Positions 51,872 to 63,948 of a stretch of 64,000 nucleotides of DNA are shown in pieces. Source of the stretch: Thermoanaerobaculia bacterium (GTDB taxonomy: Bacteria > Acidobacteriota > Thermoanaerobaculia > Multivoradales > Multivoraceae); assembly GCA_022822365.1 (NCBI GenBank), contig JAJEBV010000031.1:1-64000 (forward strand), read 5' to 3'. Every line of letters begins with the position of its first letter. Within the stretch, counting starts at the first letter, position 1. The translations under genes and the position numbers were made by a program. The notes under the pieces are model-generated. The model ran no database searches, was not told the origin of the DNA, and saw only the letters and a list, made by a program, of their open reading frames with translations.

Positions 51872-52786
51872 ATGCGGGTCAGCATTTCCGTTCAGAGCGC
51901 GTACAACGTGGACGGCCCTCGGGAGGGCGCCCGGAGAATGATCGACCGGGCGCGCGCTGCGCGGGACGCCGGACTCGACGCGCTGTTCGTCGGCGACCAC
52001 CACGCGACGGCTCTGCCGTACTACCAGAACACGGCGATCCTCGGCAGGATGCTGGCGGAGTGGGGGGATCGTCCGGCGGGCGCCCTCTACCTGCTGCCCC
52101 TGTGGCATCCGCTGATCGTCGCGGAGCAGGTCGGCACCCTGGCCAGCGTGATGGAGGGCCGGTTCATCCTCCAGTGCGCGATCGGCCCTGCCGACAACCA
52201 GTTCGAGGCGATGGGCGTCCCCGTGCGGCAGCGGCCGTCGCGATTCGAACAGTCTCTCTCCATCCTGCGCCGCCTGTGGGCGGGCGAGACAGTGACGACC
52301 GGGGGCGAGAACGACCGCTTCGGATTGCGGCAGGCGCGGATCGCTCCCTGCCCGCCGGAGCCGGTCGAGGTCTGGATCGGCGCCTCTGCGCCGCCGGCGA
52401 TCGACCGCGCGGCGCGGCTGGGCGACGGTTGGCTGGCGGCGCCGGGACTGACGCCGGCGGAGGCTGCCGAGCAGCTCCGCCTCTACCGGGAGGCCTGCGA
52501 ACGCCACGGCCGCCCGGTCGGCGTATGCGCGATCCGGCGCGACATCTACGTCGGCGAGACGGCGGCGGAAGCGGAGCGGACGGCGGCGGGCGTCGTTTCC
52601 CGCGGCTACCGGGGCTTCCCGCGAGAGGCGCTGATCATCGGAGATGCGGATCGGGCGGCGGCGGCGTTCGCGGAGCTGGGCGGGATGGGGTACGACGAGG
52701 TCGTCGTGCGACACCTGGTCCAGGACCCGGCGCGGGTTCTGCAGTCGATCGGCCGACTCGCCGAAGTCCGCGAACGGCTGAGTTAG
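51872..52786 (+). CDS. LLM class flavin-dependent oxidoreductase
   Basis: A 304-residue member of the luciferase-like monooxygenase family. VQSAYNVDGPREGARRMIDR, GLDALFVGDHHATALPYYQN, LQCAIGPADNQFEAMGV and the barrel segment VEVWIGASAPPAIDRAARLG are typical. It uses F420 or FMN; the family type does not decide which. The substrate is unknown. A short SD hairpin precedes the start. The nearest gene on the same strand is more than a kilobase upstream, so it is monocistronic. Confidence 0.9.
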   Translation: MRVSISVQSAYNVDGPREGARRMIDRARAARDAGLDALFVGDHHATALPYYQNTAILGRMLAEWGDRPAGALYLLPLWHPLIVAEQVGTLASVMEGRFILQCAIGPADNQFEAMGVPVRQRPSRFEQSLSILRRLWAGETVTTGGENDRFGLRQARIAPCPPEPVEVWIGASAPPAIDRAARLGDGWLAAPGLTPAEAAEQLRLYREACERHGRPVGVCAIRRDIYVGETAAEAERTAAGVVSRGYRGFPREALIIGDADRAAAAFAELGGMGYDEVVVRHLVQDPARVLQSIGRLAEVRERLS

Positions 52787-52857
52787 CGCCGCGGGAACTG
52801 GGTGCTCCGGCGCCCTCGCCGGCATCCGGCGCGAAGCGCCGGGGGTTCTGGAATCCT

Positions 52858-52873
52858 GCGGCGCTAGCGCCGC
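52858..52873. terminator. Perfect palindrome containing a stop codon
   Basis: GCGGCGCTAGCGCCGC is fully self-complementary and includes the CTA that is the stop of the carboxymuconolactone-decarboxylase-like gene (52864-52866). The plus-strand neighbour ends 72 bases earlier in a related TAGCGCCGCGG string. Confidence 0.45.
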
Positions 52874-53535
52874 GGCACGTCCTCGGGGAAGGGCTCCAGG
52901 CCCTCGTCGAGTTCGACGCCGATGCTCCGCAGGGCCATCGACACCATCCGGTACTGGCCGACCGTGAAGATCAGGTCGATCATCTGCTGGTCTGTGTAAC
53001 GGGCCTTCAGAAAGGCCCAGGTCCGTTCCGAGATCGCCGAGCGGCGGTGCAGCTCGGTCGCCGCGCGCAGCAGGTAACGCTCGAAGCTGGTCCACGGACC
53101 GGCATTTTCGCCCACGGCGACGTTGCGGATCTCCTCGTCCGTCATGCCGGCGGCCCTGGCCGCTCGCGCGTGGTGCCCCCATTCGTACTCGGCTTCGTTG
53201 AGCCAGGAGGTGCGCAGGATGACCATCTCGCGGTCCCGGTCGGGAAGGGTGCTGCCGCGCAGGATGTAGCCCCCGAACGGCCCCCAGGCCTCCATCAGCG
53301 GCGGATGATGAGAGAGGGTGCGGATCAGGTTGATGCTCTCGACACCCTCGGCCGGCGGAATCCTGGGCCCGGTTTCGCGTCGTTGCCGTTGAGCCGAGAG
53401 GGAACCGGCGACGAGAGCCAGGACGAGCGTCACCGCTGCCGCCCTGCGGAACCCGGTTGGCGCGTCCGCGTGCCAACCGTGTACGGATTCCGACGACCGG
53501 CGGCGGTTGGCGGAGTGGCAGGTCTGCGTGTTCAT
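52864..53535 (-). CDS. Exported carboxymuconolactone-decarboxylase-like protein
   Basis: A 223-residue protein of the CMD/AhpD fold. The core (about 60-180) reads LSHHPPLMEAWGPFGGYILR, VILRTSWLNEAEYEWGHHAR and MTDEEIRNVAVG. The AhpD redox Cys pair is absent. The EYEWGHH segment is typical of the non-redox branch. A hydrophobic stretch near residue 32-48 (AAAVTLVLALVAGSLSAQ) looks like a signal peptide with a long, Ser/Arg-rich n-region, so a membrane or periplasmic location is likely, unusual for the family. Function unknown. Confidence 0.85.
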   Translation of the reverse strand: MNTQTCHSANRRRSSESVHGWHADAPTGFRRAAAVTLVLALVAGSLSAQRQRRETGPRIPPAEGVESINLIRTLSHHPPLMEAWGPFGGYILRGSTLPDRDREMVILRTSWLNEAEYEWGHHARAARAAGMTDEEIRNVAVGENAGPWTSFERYLLRAATELHRRSAISERTWAFLKARYTDQQMIDLIFTVGQYRMVSMALRSIGVELDEGLEPFPEDVPRR

Positions 53536-53560
53536 GGTCGATCCTCCTTGTCGAGGGGCA

Positions 53561-55333
53561 CTATAGCCCCGGAGTCGGTCGTTCTACCCGCGCAGCCGCG
53601 GTCTTGAAGCCCGAGTATTTCGGCTGGTCGATGGCGATCTGGTTGACGACGGTGGCGCGCAGGTGCTCGTGCAGCTTGCGGTCGTCGAGAGCGATTCGGT
53701 CGTCCCGGATGGCGTGAACGAGCTTCCATCGCAGTTCGAGGAGCGAACCGTCGGCGTCGAGCAGGCGGCGGAGTCGCTCGTGCTCGCGTCTTCGGTGTTC
53801 GGTGCCGAGGTGGAGATCCCGGTAGACCATGTCGAGCGCGTTGCCGGCGACCAGGGCGTGGAACCGGGTCCGCCCGGACGTTTCGTCCCTGACCTGGCCG
53901 TGGAGGAAGTCGCGGGTCGCGCCGACGAGTTCCTCGAGCCGCGGCATGTCCGGGTCCGGGAGTTCGTCGGGTGCGGCTACCAGCTCGACCGGACCGGGGA
54001 TCAACAGATTCACGCAGTCGACCTGACACTCCGTCGTCCGGCGTCCGATCGTCACGCGCTCGACCGAGCGGTCCATCCCCTGACGGTAGTGCTGGGTCAT
54101 GCCCAGGGTCGAAACGGCCCACCAGAAGGAGCCGAACACCTCCCAGTACTGCACCCGCGCGAGCTCGACCGCCTTGCCGCTGGTCGCTTCGTAGCCGGCG
54201 AACAGGTCCTCGTAGGTGCCGAAGCCGCCGACCGGCAGTTCGGGTCCCGCGCCGTAGCGCCAGGAGTTCGTGCAGATCCAGCCCAGGTCCCGCATCGGGT
54301 CGCCGATGTGGGCGATCTCCCAGTCGAGCACCGCGCTGACGCCCGTCTGGTCGACCATCAGGTTGCCGTTGCGGAAGTCGTTGTGAACCAGGGTCCGATC
54401 CGGTGAATCCGGCAGGTTCTCCATCAGCCAGCGCGCCGTGAAGTCGATCATCGGCTGCGGCGTGTCGAGGGCCTCGTAGCGGCCGCGGGTCTGCTCGATG
54501 AAGTCCGCCGCGCTCAGGCTCGCCAGGTCGCGGTCGAGGCCGTGGGCGTCCAGGTCGATCGTGTGCAGCCGGCCCAGGATCTCGCCGCATTGCCGGGCGA
54601 GCTTCGGGCGCACCTCGGCGAGGTCGGGGGAGCGGACGATCCGCGCGCCGAGGGCGATGCCGTCGAGCCACTCCATGACGAAGCCCGCTCCGAGCCCGTC
54701 GCCGGGTTCCAGCACGTAGAAGACCTCGGGTTCGGGGATGCCGTTCTCGCGGGCGACCTGCATCAGCTTCGCCTCGATCCGCAGGCCCGGCGCGCTCCGC
54801 TCGACTGCCCGTCTGTCCTCCTGCTTGCCGCCGGGGGACCGTCTGAGCGCGAGCCGGCGGTGGCCGTCGGCGGTCTCGATTCGCAGGCGGTAGGTTTCCT
54901 GGCTGGCGCCGCCCGAGAGCCGCTCGATGCTCGCCAGACGCTCGCAGTCGTCGATCTCGCGCCGGAGCACCCGGTCCAGCCGGGCCTCGAAGCTGTCCTT
55001 CTCCCAGGCGGCGCCGCTGCCGCCGGCGACGGGAGCGAGCAGGTAGATCTCGTCGCCCTCGTGCAGCTCGCGATCGCGGTTGTCTTCCAGTGGGCAGCGC
55101 TCGCCGTTGATCATCAGGGTGTCCCGGAGATGCGGCGAGTTCGAGATGGCCTCCGACAGCGGCACGCCGGCGCGGTCGGCGGCCGGAAGCAGATCGGCCA
55201 GCGTCGCGCCGGGCGAGAGCCGGAACGTGCGGTCGATGTCGTGCCAGCCGGCGCCGATCCGCCCCTTGATCAGAACGCGGACGCGGATCTTCGTTCCGGA
55301 CCGTGGACGAACGAGGCTGCGCAGAAGGCCCAT
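53561..55333 (-). CDS. Fusion of MoaD/ThiS-like domain, ACAD10-like phosphotransferase and DUF6285
   Basis: A 590-residue three-part protein in one uninterrupted frame. Residues 15-105 form a ubiquitin-like MoaD/ThiS domain ([49 protein letters not shown]) ending with Pro-Val-Ala-Gly-Gly at 101-105, the usual sulfur-carrier tail, but followed by more protein. Residues about 115-465 are an APH-fold kinase like ACAD10: [19 protein letters not shown], catalytic [12 protein letters not shown] and [10 protein letters not shown]. Residues about 480-590 match DUF6285 ([39 protein letters not shown]). The gene follows the aldehyde ferredoxin oxidoreductase gene after 22 bases. MoaD partners of that enzyme are expected; the fusion to a kinase is not one I know. 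Confidence 0.85.
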   Translation of the reverse strand: MGLLRSLVRPRSGTKIRVRVLIKGRIGAGWHDIDRTFRLSPGATLADLLPAADRAGVPLSEAISNSPHLRDTLMINGERCPLEDNRDRELHEGDEIYLLAPVAGGSGAAWEKDSFEARLDRVLRREIDDCERLASIERLSGGASQETYRLRIETADGHRRLALRRSPGGKQEDRRAVERSAPGLRIEAKLMQVARENGIPEPEVFYVLEPGDGLGAGFVMEWLDGIALGARIVRSPDLAEVRPKLARQCGEILGRLHTIDLDAHGLDRDLASLSAADFIEQTRGRYEALDTPQPMIDFTARWLMENLPDSPDRTLVHNDFRNGNLMVDQTGVSAVLDWEIAHIGDPMRDLGWICTNSWRYGAGPELPVGGFGTYEDLFAGYEATSGKAVELARVQYWEVFGSFWWAVSTLGMTQHYRQGMDRSVERVTIGRRTTECQVDCVNLLIPGPVELVAAPDELPDPDMPRLEELVGATRDFLHGQVRDETSGRTRFHALVAGNALDMVYRDLHLGTEHRRREHERLRRLLDADGSLLELRWKLVHAIRDDRIALDDRKLHEHLRATVVNQIAIDQPKYSGFKTAAARVERPTPGL

Positions 55334-55355
55334 CGAGGCAGGGGACCGGCCTCGG

Positions 55356-57407
<2,052 letters not shown>

Positions 57408-57411
57408 CTAT

Positions 57412-57421
57412 GGAGATCTCC
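57412..57421. promoter_or_regulatory. Palindrome next to the AOR start
   Basis: GGAGATCTCC is a perfect 10-base palindrome five bases upstream of the minus-strand AOR start, covering its likely ribosome-binding region. It sits in the 89-base divergent gap shared with the alpha/beta hydrolase gene. Confidence 0.35.
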
Positions 57422-57496
57422 GAATTGTGACTGCCACGGTGGGGGAGTGTACTCGGGCGCCGCCGCTCAGCCGGGCTTGGCGTATCCTCGCGCACC

Positions 57497-58411
57497 ATGC
57501 CGGAACACCCATCTTCGCCCCGGAGCCTCCGCCTGCCGGGAGCGGGCGGCATCGAACTGCAGGTCTACGACTACGGCAACGAGGGTGCGCCGCCTCTCGT
57601 TCTGCTGCACGGGATGCAGGACCTGGCGATGGCGTTCGAGCCGGTGGCGAACCGCTTCCGCGATCGCTACCGGGTCGTCTCTTTCGACCTGCGCGGCCAC
57701 GGCGACAGCGGCAAGCCCGGCGTCTACGCGCTGCCGCACTTCATCGCCGACCTGCACGCGGTCATCTTCCAGCTCCAGTTGGAGCGGCCCGTACTGGTCG
57801 GCCACAGCCTGGGCGGACAGATCGTCAGCCACTACGCGGCGGTGTTCAACGAGGTGCCGAGCGTGATCGTCAACATCGACGGCGTCGGCGCGCCGTTCCG
57901 CGAGAGCGACATGCCCGTCGAGAACCGCCAGCTCCGCCTGCAGAACGGTCACACCAGCCTGCTGCGGCCCGGAGGCCACAAGCGGCCGATGATGGACCTG
58001 GACGACGCCTGGCGGCTCTACTGCCGGTTCCACCCAGGACTCGACCACGACCTGGCGCGGCACCTGGTGGAAATTGGCACGACCGAGCACCCGTACGGCG
58101 GCCTGCAGTGGAAGTGGGATCCGCAGGTCGAGACGACGGGGCTGACCATGTCGAGCCGGCTGTCCGAGGAGCGTTGGCCCTGGGTCGCATGCCCGGTGCT
58201 CGTCGTGACTGGAGGCCGATCGGCCGAGTTCTACCGCGGTCGCGGCGGCATCGACCACGACACGCCGGCGGCGCCCGACGAGATCGAGCGCCGGGTCCGC
58301 CTGTTCCGCAACGTTCACCACGTCGAGATCCCGGAGGCGGGCCACATGGTCCACTTCGACGCGCCGGAGCGGCTCGGCGAGATCATCGACGCCTACCTGG
58401 CAGCCGGATAA
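57497..58411 (+). CDS. Alpha/beta-fold hydrolase
   Basis: A 304-residue hydrolase of the lipase/epoxide-hydrolase superfamily. The oxyanion segment is LVLLHGMQDLAMAF, followed by SFDLRGHGDSGKPGVYALPH, the nucleophile elbow GHSLGGQ and the catalytic His in EAGHMVHFDAP. It is 10 bases upstream of an acyl-CoA dehydrogenase gene and divergent from the AOR/MoaD-fusion operon. A thioesterase-like or ester-hydrolysing step for the same substrate is plausible, but that is inference. Confidence 0.9.
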   Translation: MPEHPSSPRSLRLPGAGGIELQVYDYGNEGAPPLVLLHGMQDLAMAFEPVANRFRDRYRVVSFDLRGHGDSGKPGVYALPHFIADLHAVIFQLQLERPVLVGHSLGGQIVSHYAAVFNEVPSVIVNIDGVGAPFRESDMPVENRQLRLQNGHTSLLRPGGHKRPMMDLDDAWRLYCRFHPGLDHDLARHLVEIGTTEHPYGGLQWKWDPQVETTGLTMSSRLSEERWPWVACPVLVVTGGRSAEFYRGRGGIDHDTPAAPDEIERRVRLFRNVHHVEIPEAGHMVHFDAPERLGEIIDAYLAAG

Positions 58412-58421
58412 CGGGAGAGAC

Positions 58422-59669
58422 ATGGACTTCGAGATTCCCCAGGACATCAAGGACAAGCTGGCCGAGCTCGACGACTTCATCGAGCGCGAGATCAAGCCGC
58501 TGGAGCGGCAGGACGACAACGTCCGCTTCTTCGACCAGCGCCGGGAATGGGCGCGGACTGACTTCGAGAACGACGGCAAGCCGCGGCCCGAGTGGGAGGC
58601 CCTGCTGCGCGAGATGAAACGCCGCGCCGACGCCGCCGGCCACCTCCGGTTCGGCCTGCCGAAGGAACTCGGCGGTCAGGACGGCTCGAACCTGGCGATG
58701 GCGGTGATCCGGGAGCACCTGGCCGCCAAGGGGCTGGGCCTGCACAACGACCTGCAGAACGAATCCTCGATCGTCGGCAACTTCCCGACCGTGATCATGA
58801 TGCACCGCTTCGGGACCCCGGAGCAGAAGGCGCGGTTCATGGAAGGGATGATGACCGGAGCGGTGCGGATGGGCTTCGGCCTGACCGAGCCGGACCACGG
58901 TTCGGACGCGACCTGGCTCGAGACCGCCGGAGTCCGCGACGGCGACGACTGGGTGATCAACGGCGCGAAGCGGTTCAACTCGGGCCTCCACGCGGCGACC
59001 CACGACCTGATCTTTGCCCGCACTTCGGGCGATCAGGGGAAGGCAGATGGCGTCACCTGCTTCATCGTGCCGACGGACTCGCCGGGCTTCGAGGTCCCCT
59101 TCATGTGGTGGACCTTCAACATGCCGACGGACCACGCCGAGGTGTCGCTGACGGACGTGCGCGTGCCGAATGACGCCATCTTCGGCGAGGAGGGCCGCGG
59201 CCTCGCCCTGGCCCAGACCTTCGTCCACGAGAACCGCATCCGCCAGGCGGCGTCAGGCGTCGGCGCGGCTCAGTTCTGCATCAACGAGAGCATCAGGTAC
59301 GCCCGCGACCGGATCGTCTTCGGCAAGCCGCTATGGCTCAACCAGGCGATTCAGTTTCCCCTCGCCGAGCTCCAGACGGAGTGCGAGATGGTCCGCAACC
59401 TCGTCTACAAGACCGCCTGGGAGCTTGACCAGCAGCACCACATGGAGGTCACCGACAAGGTCTCCATGTGCAACTACCGGGCGAACCGCCTCGTCTGCAA
59501 CGCCGCCGACCGGGCCATCCAGACGCACGGCGGCATCGGCTACACCCGGCACATGCCGTTCGAGCACATCTACCGCCACCACCGGCGGTACCGGATCACC
59601 GAAGGCTCCGAGGAGATCCAGATCCGCCGCGTCGCGGGGATCATGTTCGGCAAGAAGGCGAAGCGTTAG
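58422..59669 (+). CDS. Acyl-CoA dehydrogenase
   Basis: A 415-residue acyl-CoA dehydrogenase with a GGGAGAG ribosome-binding site. Motifs include RFGLPKELGGQDGSNLAMAV, FGLTEPDHGSDATWLETAG, INGAKRFNSGLHAATHDLIF, TCFIVPTDSPGFEV and the C-terminal THGGIGYTRHMPFEHIYR. It resembles the ACAD11/FadE-like branch that is often encoded beside ACAD10-like phosphotransferases, which fits the kinase domain of the MoaD fusion nearby. The phosphotransferase of such pairs is proposed to act on 4-hydroxyacyl-CoA. The alpha/beta hydrolase is immediately upstream on the strand. Confidence 0.93.
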   Translation: MDFEIPQDIKDKLAELDDFIEREIKPLERQDDNVRFFDQRREWARTDFENDGKPRPEWEALLREMKRRADAAGHLRFGLPKELGGQDGSNLAMAVIREHLAAKGLGLHNDLQNESSIVGNFPTVIMMHRFGTPEQKARFMEGMMTGAVRMGFGLTEPDHGSDATWLETAGVRDGDDWVINGAKRFNSGLHAATHDLIFARTSGDQGKADGVTCFIVPTDSPGFEVPFMWWTFNMPTDHAEVSLTDVRVPNDAIFGEEGRGLALAQTFVHENRIRQAASGVGAAQFCINESIRYARDRIVFGKPLWLNQAIQFPLAELQTECEMVRNLVYKTAWELDQQHHMEVTDKVSMCNYRANRLVCNAADRAIQTHGGIGYTRHMPFEHIYRHHRRYRITEGSEEIQIRRVAGIMFGKKAKR

Positions 59670-59682
59670 GCGAAGCCCGGCC

Positions 59683-60999
<1,317 letters not shown>

Positions 61000-61055
61000 G
61001 GAACTCTCCCTTGACGGACGGTGAAACGGGACTTGGAGAAACGGCAAGACTAGCA

Positions 61056-61068
61056 GCCCCTAAGGGGC
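61056..61068. promoter_or_regulatory. Hairpin in the divergent gap before the CBS gene
   Basis: GCCCC-TAA-GGGGC is a perfect 5-bp stem between the beta-lactamase-family start and the CBS protein start. It might regulate either gene. A -10-like TTACGAT lies just before the CBS start (about 61130). Confidence 0.3.
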
Positions 61069-61142
61069 GTCGGGGCTTTCCCCTCAGCGTGCCGGAAGCC
61101 GCGCGTGGACGGGTCGTCGCTGTTACGATCAGTGACTTCCCG

Positions 61143-62147
61143 ATGGAGAAGACGATCGACAGGCCGAAGCTCGCCCGGGACATCATGGTGACCAGGCTGG
61201 TCACGGTGCATCCGCGCACTCATGTGTTCGATGGCATCGCGGCGCTGCTCCGCCACCGGATCACCGGCGCCCCGGTGATTGGCGAACGCCACAGCTATCT
61301 CGGCATGCTGTCGGAGAAGAGCTGCCTGACCGTCCTCACCGTGACGGCGCGAGCGGCGGACGAGCGCGGGCTGGCAGCGAGCCGCCGTTCGCGGTCGCAG
61401 GACTTCATGGCCAGGCGCCTGGTCACGCTCCGGGCCGGCATGCCGGCGCTCGACGCGATCGCTCTCCTGCTGAAGAACCGGATCTCGGGCGCTCCGGTGG
61501 TGGACCCGGCCGGCCGCTTTCTGGGGGTCTTCTCCGAGAAGTTCTCGATGGACGTGCTGCTCGGCCTCGCCTACGACCAGTTGCCGGCGGCGCCCGTGGA
61601 TGCGTTCATGAACACGGACTTCGGACGGGTGATCGAGGGCTCCGAACCGTTGCTCGAGATCGCCCAGCGTTTTCTCGATACGCCGTACCGGCGCCTGCCG
61701 GTGGTCCGGGACGGGGCGCTCGTGGGGCAGGTCAGCCGCCGGGACGTGCTCGCGGCGCAGCACCACCTGACCTCGGCTCTCGACGGCCGGCGGTCCATCC
61801 TGCGGGAGCGCAGCAGCGAGCTGGGCCTGGAGGATCTGGCCGCGCCGGACGAGGAAGGGGATCCGGCAGATTTCGAACTCGACTCCACGGACGCTTCCGC
61901 GTTCATGGACCGCAAGGCGCGCACGATCTCCGAGGACACGGACCTGCTGACCATCGCGCGCATCTTCAAGAGCACGCCGTACCGCCGCCTGCCCGTGCTG
62001 CGGGGCCGCCGGCTGGTTGGCCAGATCAGCCGACGCGACGTGCTCGCCGCCACCCACGGCCTGCTGGTGCGCGCGCCGCAGCCCGGCCAGGCGCTGCTCT
62101 ACCTGAGCGCCGTCGTCGACTCCGGTGAGCGGCCGTCCCTGTCCTGA
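61143..62147 (+). CDS. Protein with four CBS domains
   Basis: A 334-residue cytoplasmic protein of four consecutive CBS motifs, starting at ATG 61143. The motifs are about 10-62 (ARDIMVTRLVTVHPRTHVFD), 84-140 (QDFMARRLVTLRAGMPALD), 155-205 (VDAFMNTDFGRVIEGSEP) and 255-310 (ASAFMDRKARTISEDTDLL). Motifs 3 and 4 share the TPYRRLPV and GQ-S/I-SRRDVLAA ends and are clearly a duplicated pair. Two CBS pairs form adenosyl-ligand-binding Bateman modules, so it probably senses AMP/ATP or a similar nucleotide. No effector domain is present, so its partner is unknown. Confidence 0.9.
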   Translation: MEKTIDRPKLARDIMVTRLVTVHPRTHVFDGIAALLRHRITGAPVIGERHSYLGMLSEKSCLTVLTVTARAADERGLAASRRSRSQDFMARRLVTLRAGMPALDAIALLLKNRISGAPVVDPAGRFLGVFSEKFSMDVLLGLAYDQLPAAPVDAFMNTDFGRVIEGSEPLLEIAQRFLDTPYRRLPVVRDGALVGQVSRRDVLAAQHHLTSALDGRRSILRERSSELGLEDLAAPDEEGDPADFELDSTDASAFMDRKARTISEDTDLLTIARIFKSTPYRRLPVLRGRRLVGQISRRDVLAATHGLLVRAPQPGQALLYLSAVVDSGERPSLS

Positions 62148-62216
62148 ACGCGAACCCCTGAGCAGGCACCACACGTGAATCGAGCTGGCCGCCGTACCCC
62201 GCCTGAAGGAGGAGAC

Positions 62217-63896
62217 ATGTCCCATCCGCCCATCGAACTGTCGGGTCAGGCCCGCCGGGGTCTGTTCGCACTGCTTGGCCTCGCGGCCCTTGTGCTGCTG
62301 GCCGCGGGGCCGGCCGTAGCCGCGGCGGACGACGACGAGCCGAAACTGGTGGAGCCGGCGCCGCCGCGACCGGACGGCGAGGGCGAAGGGCCATTCGACC
62401 GCCTGATCCTGCGCGGCGTGATGGTGGTCGACGGCACCGGCGCGCCGCCGATGGGCCCGGTCGACATCGTGATCGAGGGCAACCGGATCGAGGAGATCAA
62501 GAGCCTCGGCATGGCCAACACCGAGATCGACGAAAGCAGGCGCCCGAAGGACGCCGACCACGAGCTCGATCTCTCCGGTTCCTGGGTGCTGCCGGGGCTC
62601 ATTGACCTCCACGTCCACACCGGCGGCGTGCCGAAGGCGCCGCGTGCCGAGTACATCTACAAGTTGTGGATGGCGCACGGCATCACGACGGCGCGCGGCG
62701 TGCCCACCGGGCCGCTGGAGTGGGACCTGAGCGAGAAGGAGCGGAGCCGCAGGAACGAGATCACCGCGCCGCGCTTCGTTTCCTTTCAGCGTCCGGGCAG
62801 CGGCAAGGAGTGGAAGGACCGGGACATTCGCACCCCCGCGGACGCCCGCGAGTGGGTGCGATACGCCCACGAGAAGGGCGTCGACGGGCTCAAGCTCGGC
62901 GCCTTCCCGCCGAAGATCATGGCGGCGCTGCTCGACGAGGCCGGCAGCCTGGGAATGGGGTCGACCGCCCACCTCGACCAGATGGGGGTCGGCAACATGA
63001 ACGCGATCGACTCCGCGCGGTTGGGACTGGTCGGGATGACCCACTTCTACGGCCTGTTCGAGTCGATGTACGAGGGTGCCGACGTGCAGCCCTGGCCGGC
63101 CGAGATGAACTACATGGACGAGCAGTTCCGCTTCGGCCAGGTGGCCCGGCAGTGGAGGCTGGTCGAGCCGGGCGGCGAGCGCTGGAACGCCCTCCTGGAG
63201 GAGTTCCTGGAACTCGACTTCTTCATCAACCCGACGATGACGATCTACTCCGCCAGCCGCGACGTGATGCGGGCGCGCAACGCCGACTGGCACGCGGACT
63301 ACACGCTGCCCAGCTTGGCCGAGTTCTATGCCCCCAGCCGCCTTGACCACGGCTCCTACTGGTTCTACTGGACGACGGCGGACGAGGTGGCCTGGAAGAA
63401 CTTCTACCGCGTCTGGATGCGGTTCCTGAACGAGTACAAGAACCGCGGCGGCCGGGTCACCGTGGGTTCGGATTCGGGGTTCATCTACCAGACCTACGGT
63501 TTCGGCACGATCCTCGAGCTCGAGATGCTGCAGGAGGCGGGCTTCCATCCGCTAGAGGTGATCCGCTCGGCGACGATGCACGGCGCCGAGGAACTCGTGA
63601 AGGCCAGCGGCGAAGACATCGAGATCGGGATCGTGCGGGAAGGGATGCTCGCCGATCTCCTCGTCGTGGACGAGAACCCGATCGCCAACCTGAAGGTGCT
63701 CTACGGCACGGGTGCCGTCAGGCTGAACGACGACACCGGCCGCCCCGAGCGGGTCGGCGGCGTCCGCTACACGATCAAGGACGGCATCGTCTACGACGCG
63801 AAGAAGCTGCTCGCGGACGTGGCGGATATGGTTGCCGCCGCCAGGATGCAGTCCGGGAGCCCGCTGCAGGAGACGACGGGAGGAGCCCGGCCCTAG
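62217..63896 (+). CDS. Exported amidohydrolase-family protein
   Basis: A 559-residue metal-dependent hydrolase starting at the ATG at 62217 behind AAGGAGGAG. A signal peptide (about 10-32, LFALLGLAALVLLAAGPAVA) precedes an imidazolonepropionase/prolidase-like barrel with the metal-binding DLHVHTGG, candidate ligands in STAHLDQM and GSDSGF, and a conserved Lys in GLKLGAFP. Downstream are APNGADE-like C-terminal strand motifs such as GMLADLLVVDENPIANLKV. A periplasmic hydrolase of cyclic amides or similar is likely. The next gene begins 53 bases downstream on the same strand. Confidence 0.9.
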   Translation: MSHPPIELSGQARRGLFALLGLAALVLLAAGPAVAAADDDEPKLVEPAPPRPDGEGEGPFDRLILRGVMVVDGTGAPPMGPVDIVIEGNRIEEIKSLGMANTEIDESRRPKDADHELDLSGSWVLPGLIDLHVHTGGVPKAPRAEYIYKLWMAHGITTARGVPTGPLEWDLSEKERSRRNEITAPRFVSFQRPGSGKEWKDRDIRTPADAREWVRYAHEKGVDGLKLGAFPPKIMAALLDEAGSLGMGSTAHLDQMGVGNMNAIDSARLGLVGMTHFYGLFESMYEGADVQPWPAEMNYMDEQFRFGQVARQWRLVEPGGERWNALLEEFLELDFFINPTMTIYSASRDVMRARNADWHADYTLPSLAEFYAPSRLDHGSYWFYWTTADEVAWKNFYRVWMRFLNEYKNRGGRVTVGSDSGFIYQTYGFGTILELEMLQEAGFHPLEVIRSATMHGAEELVKASGEDIEIGIVREGMLADLLVVDENPIANLKVLYGTGAVRLNDDTGRPERVGGVRYTIKDGIVYDAKKLLADVADMVAAARMQSGSPLQETTGGARP

Positions 63897-63948
63897 CAAC
63901 CGAGCGCGGAGACCGCCCCCCGAACAAACAGAGAACAGGGAGAACCCA

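Noticed and set aside
61050..63548. An 832-residue minus-strand frame opposite the CBS and amidohydrolase genes.
   Set aside because: The plus strand has four CBS motifs, a signal peptide and amidohydrolase motifs; the antisense frame has none.
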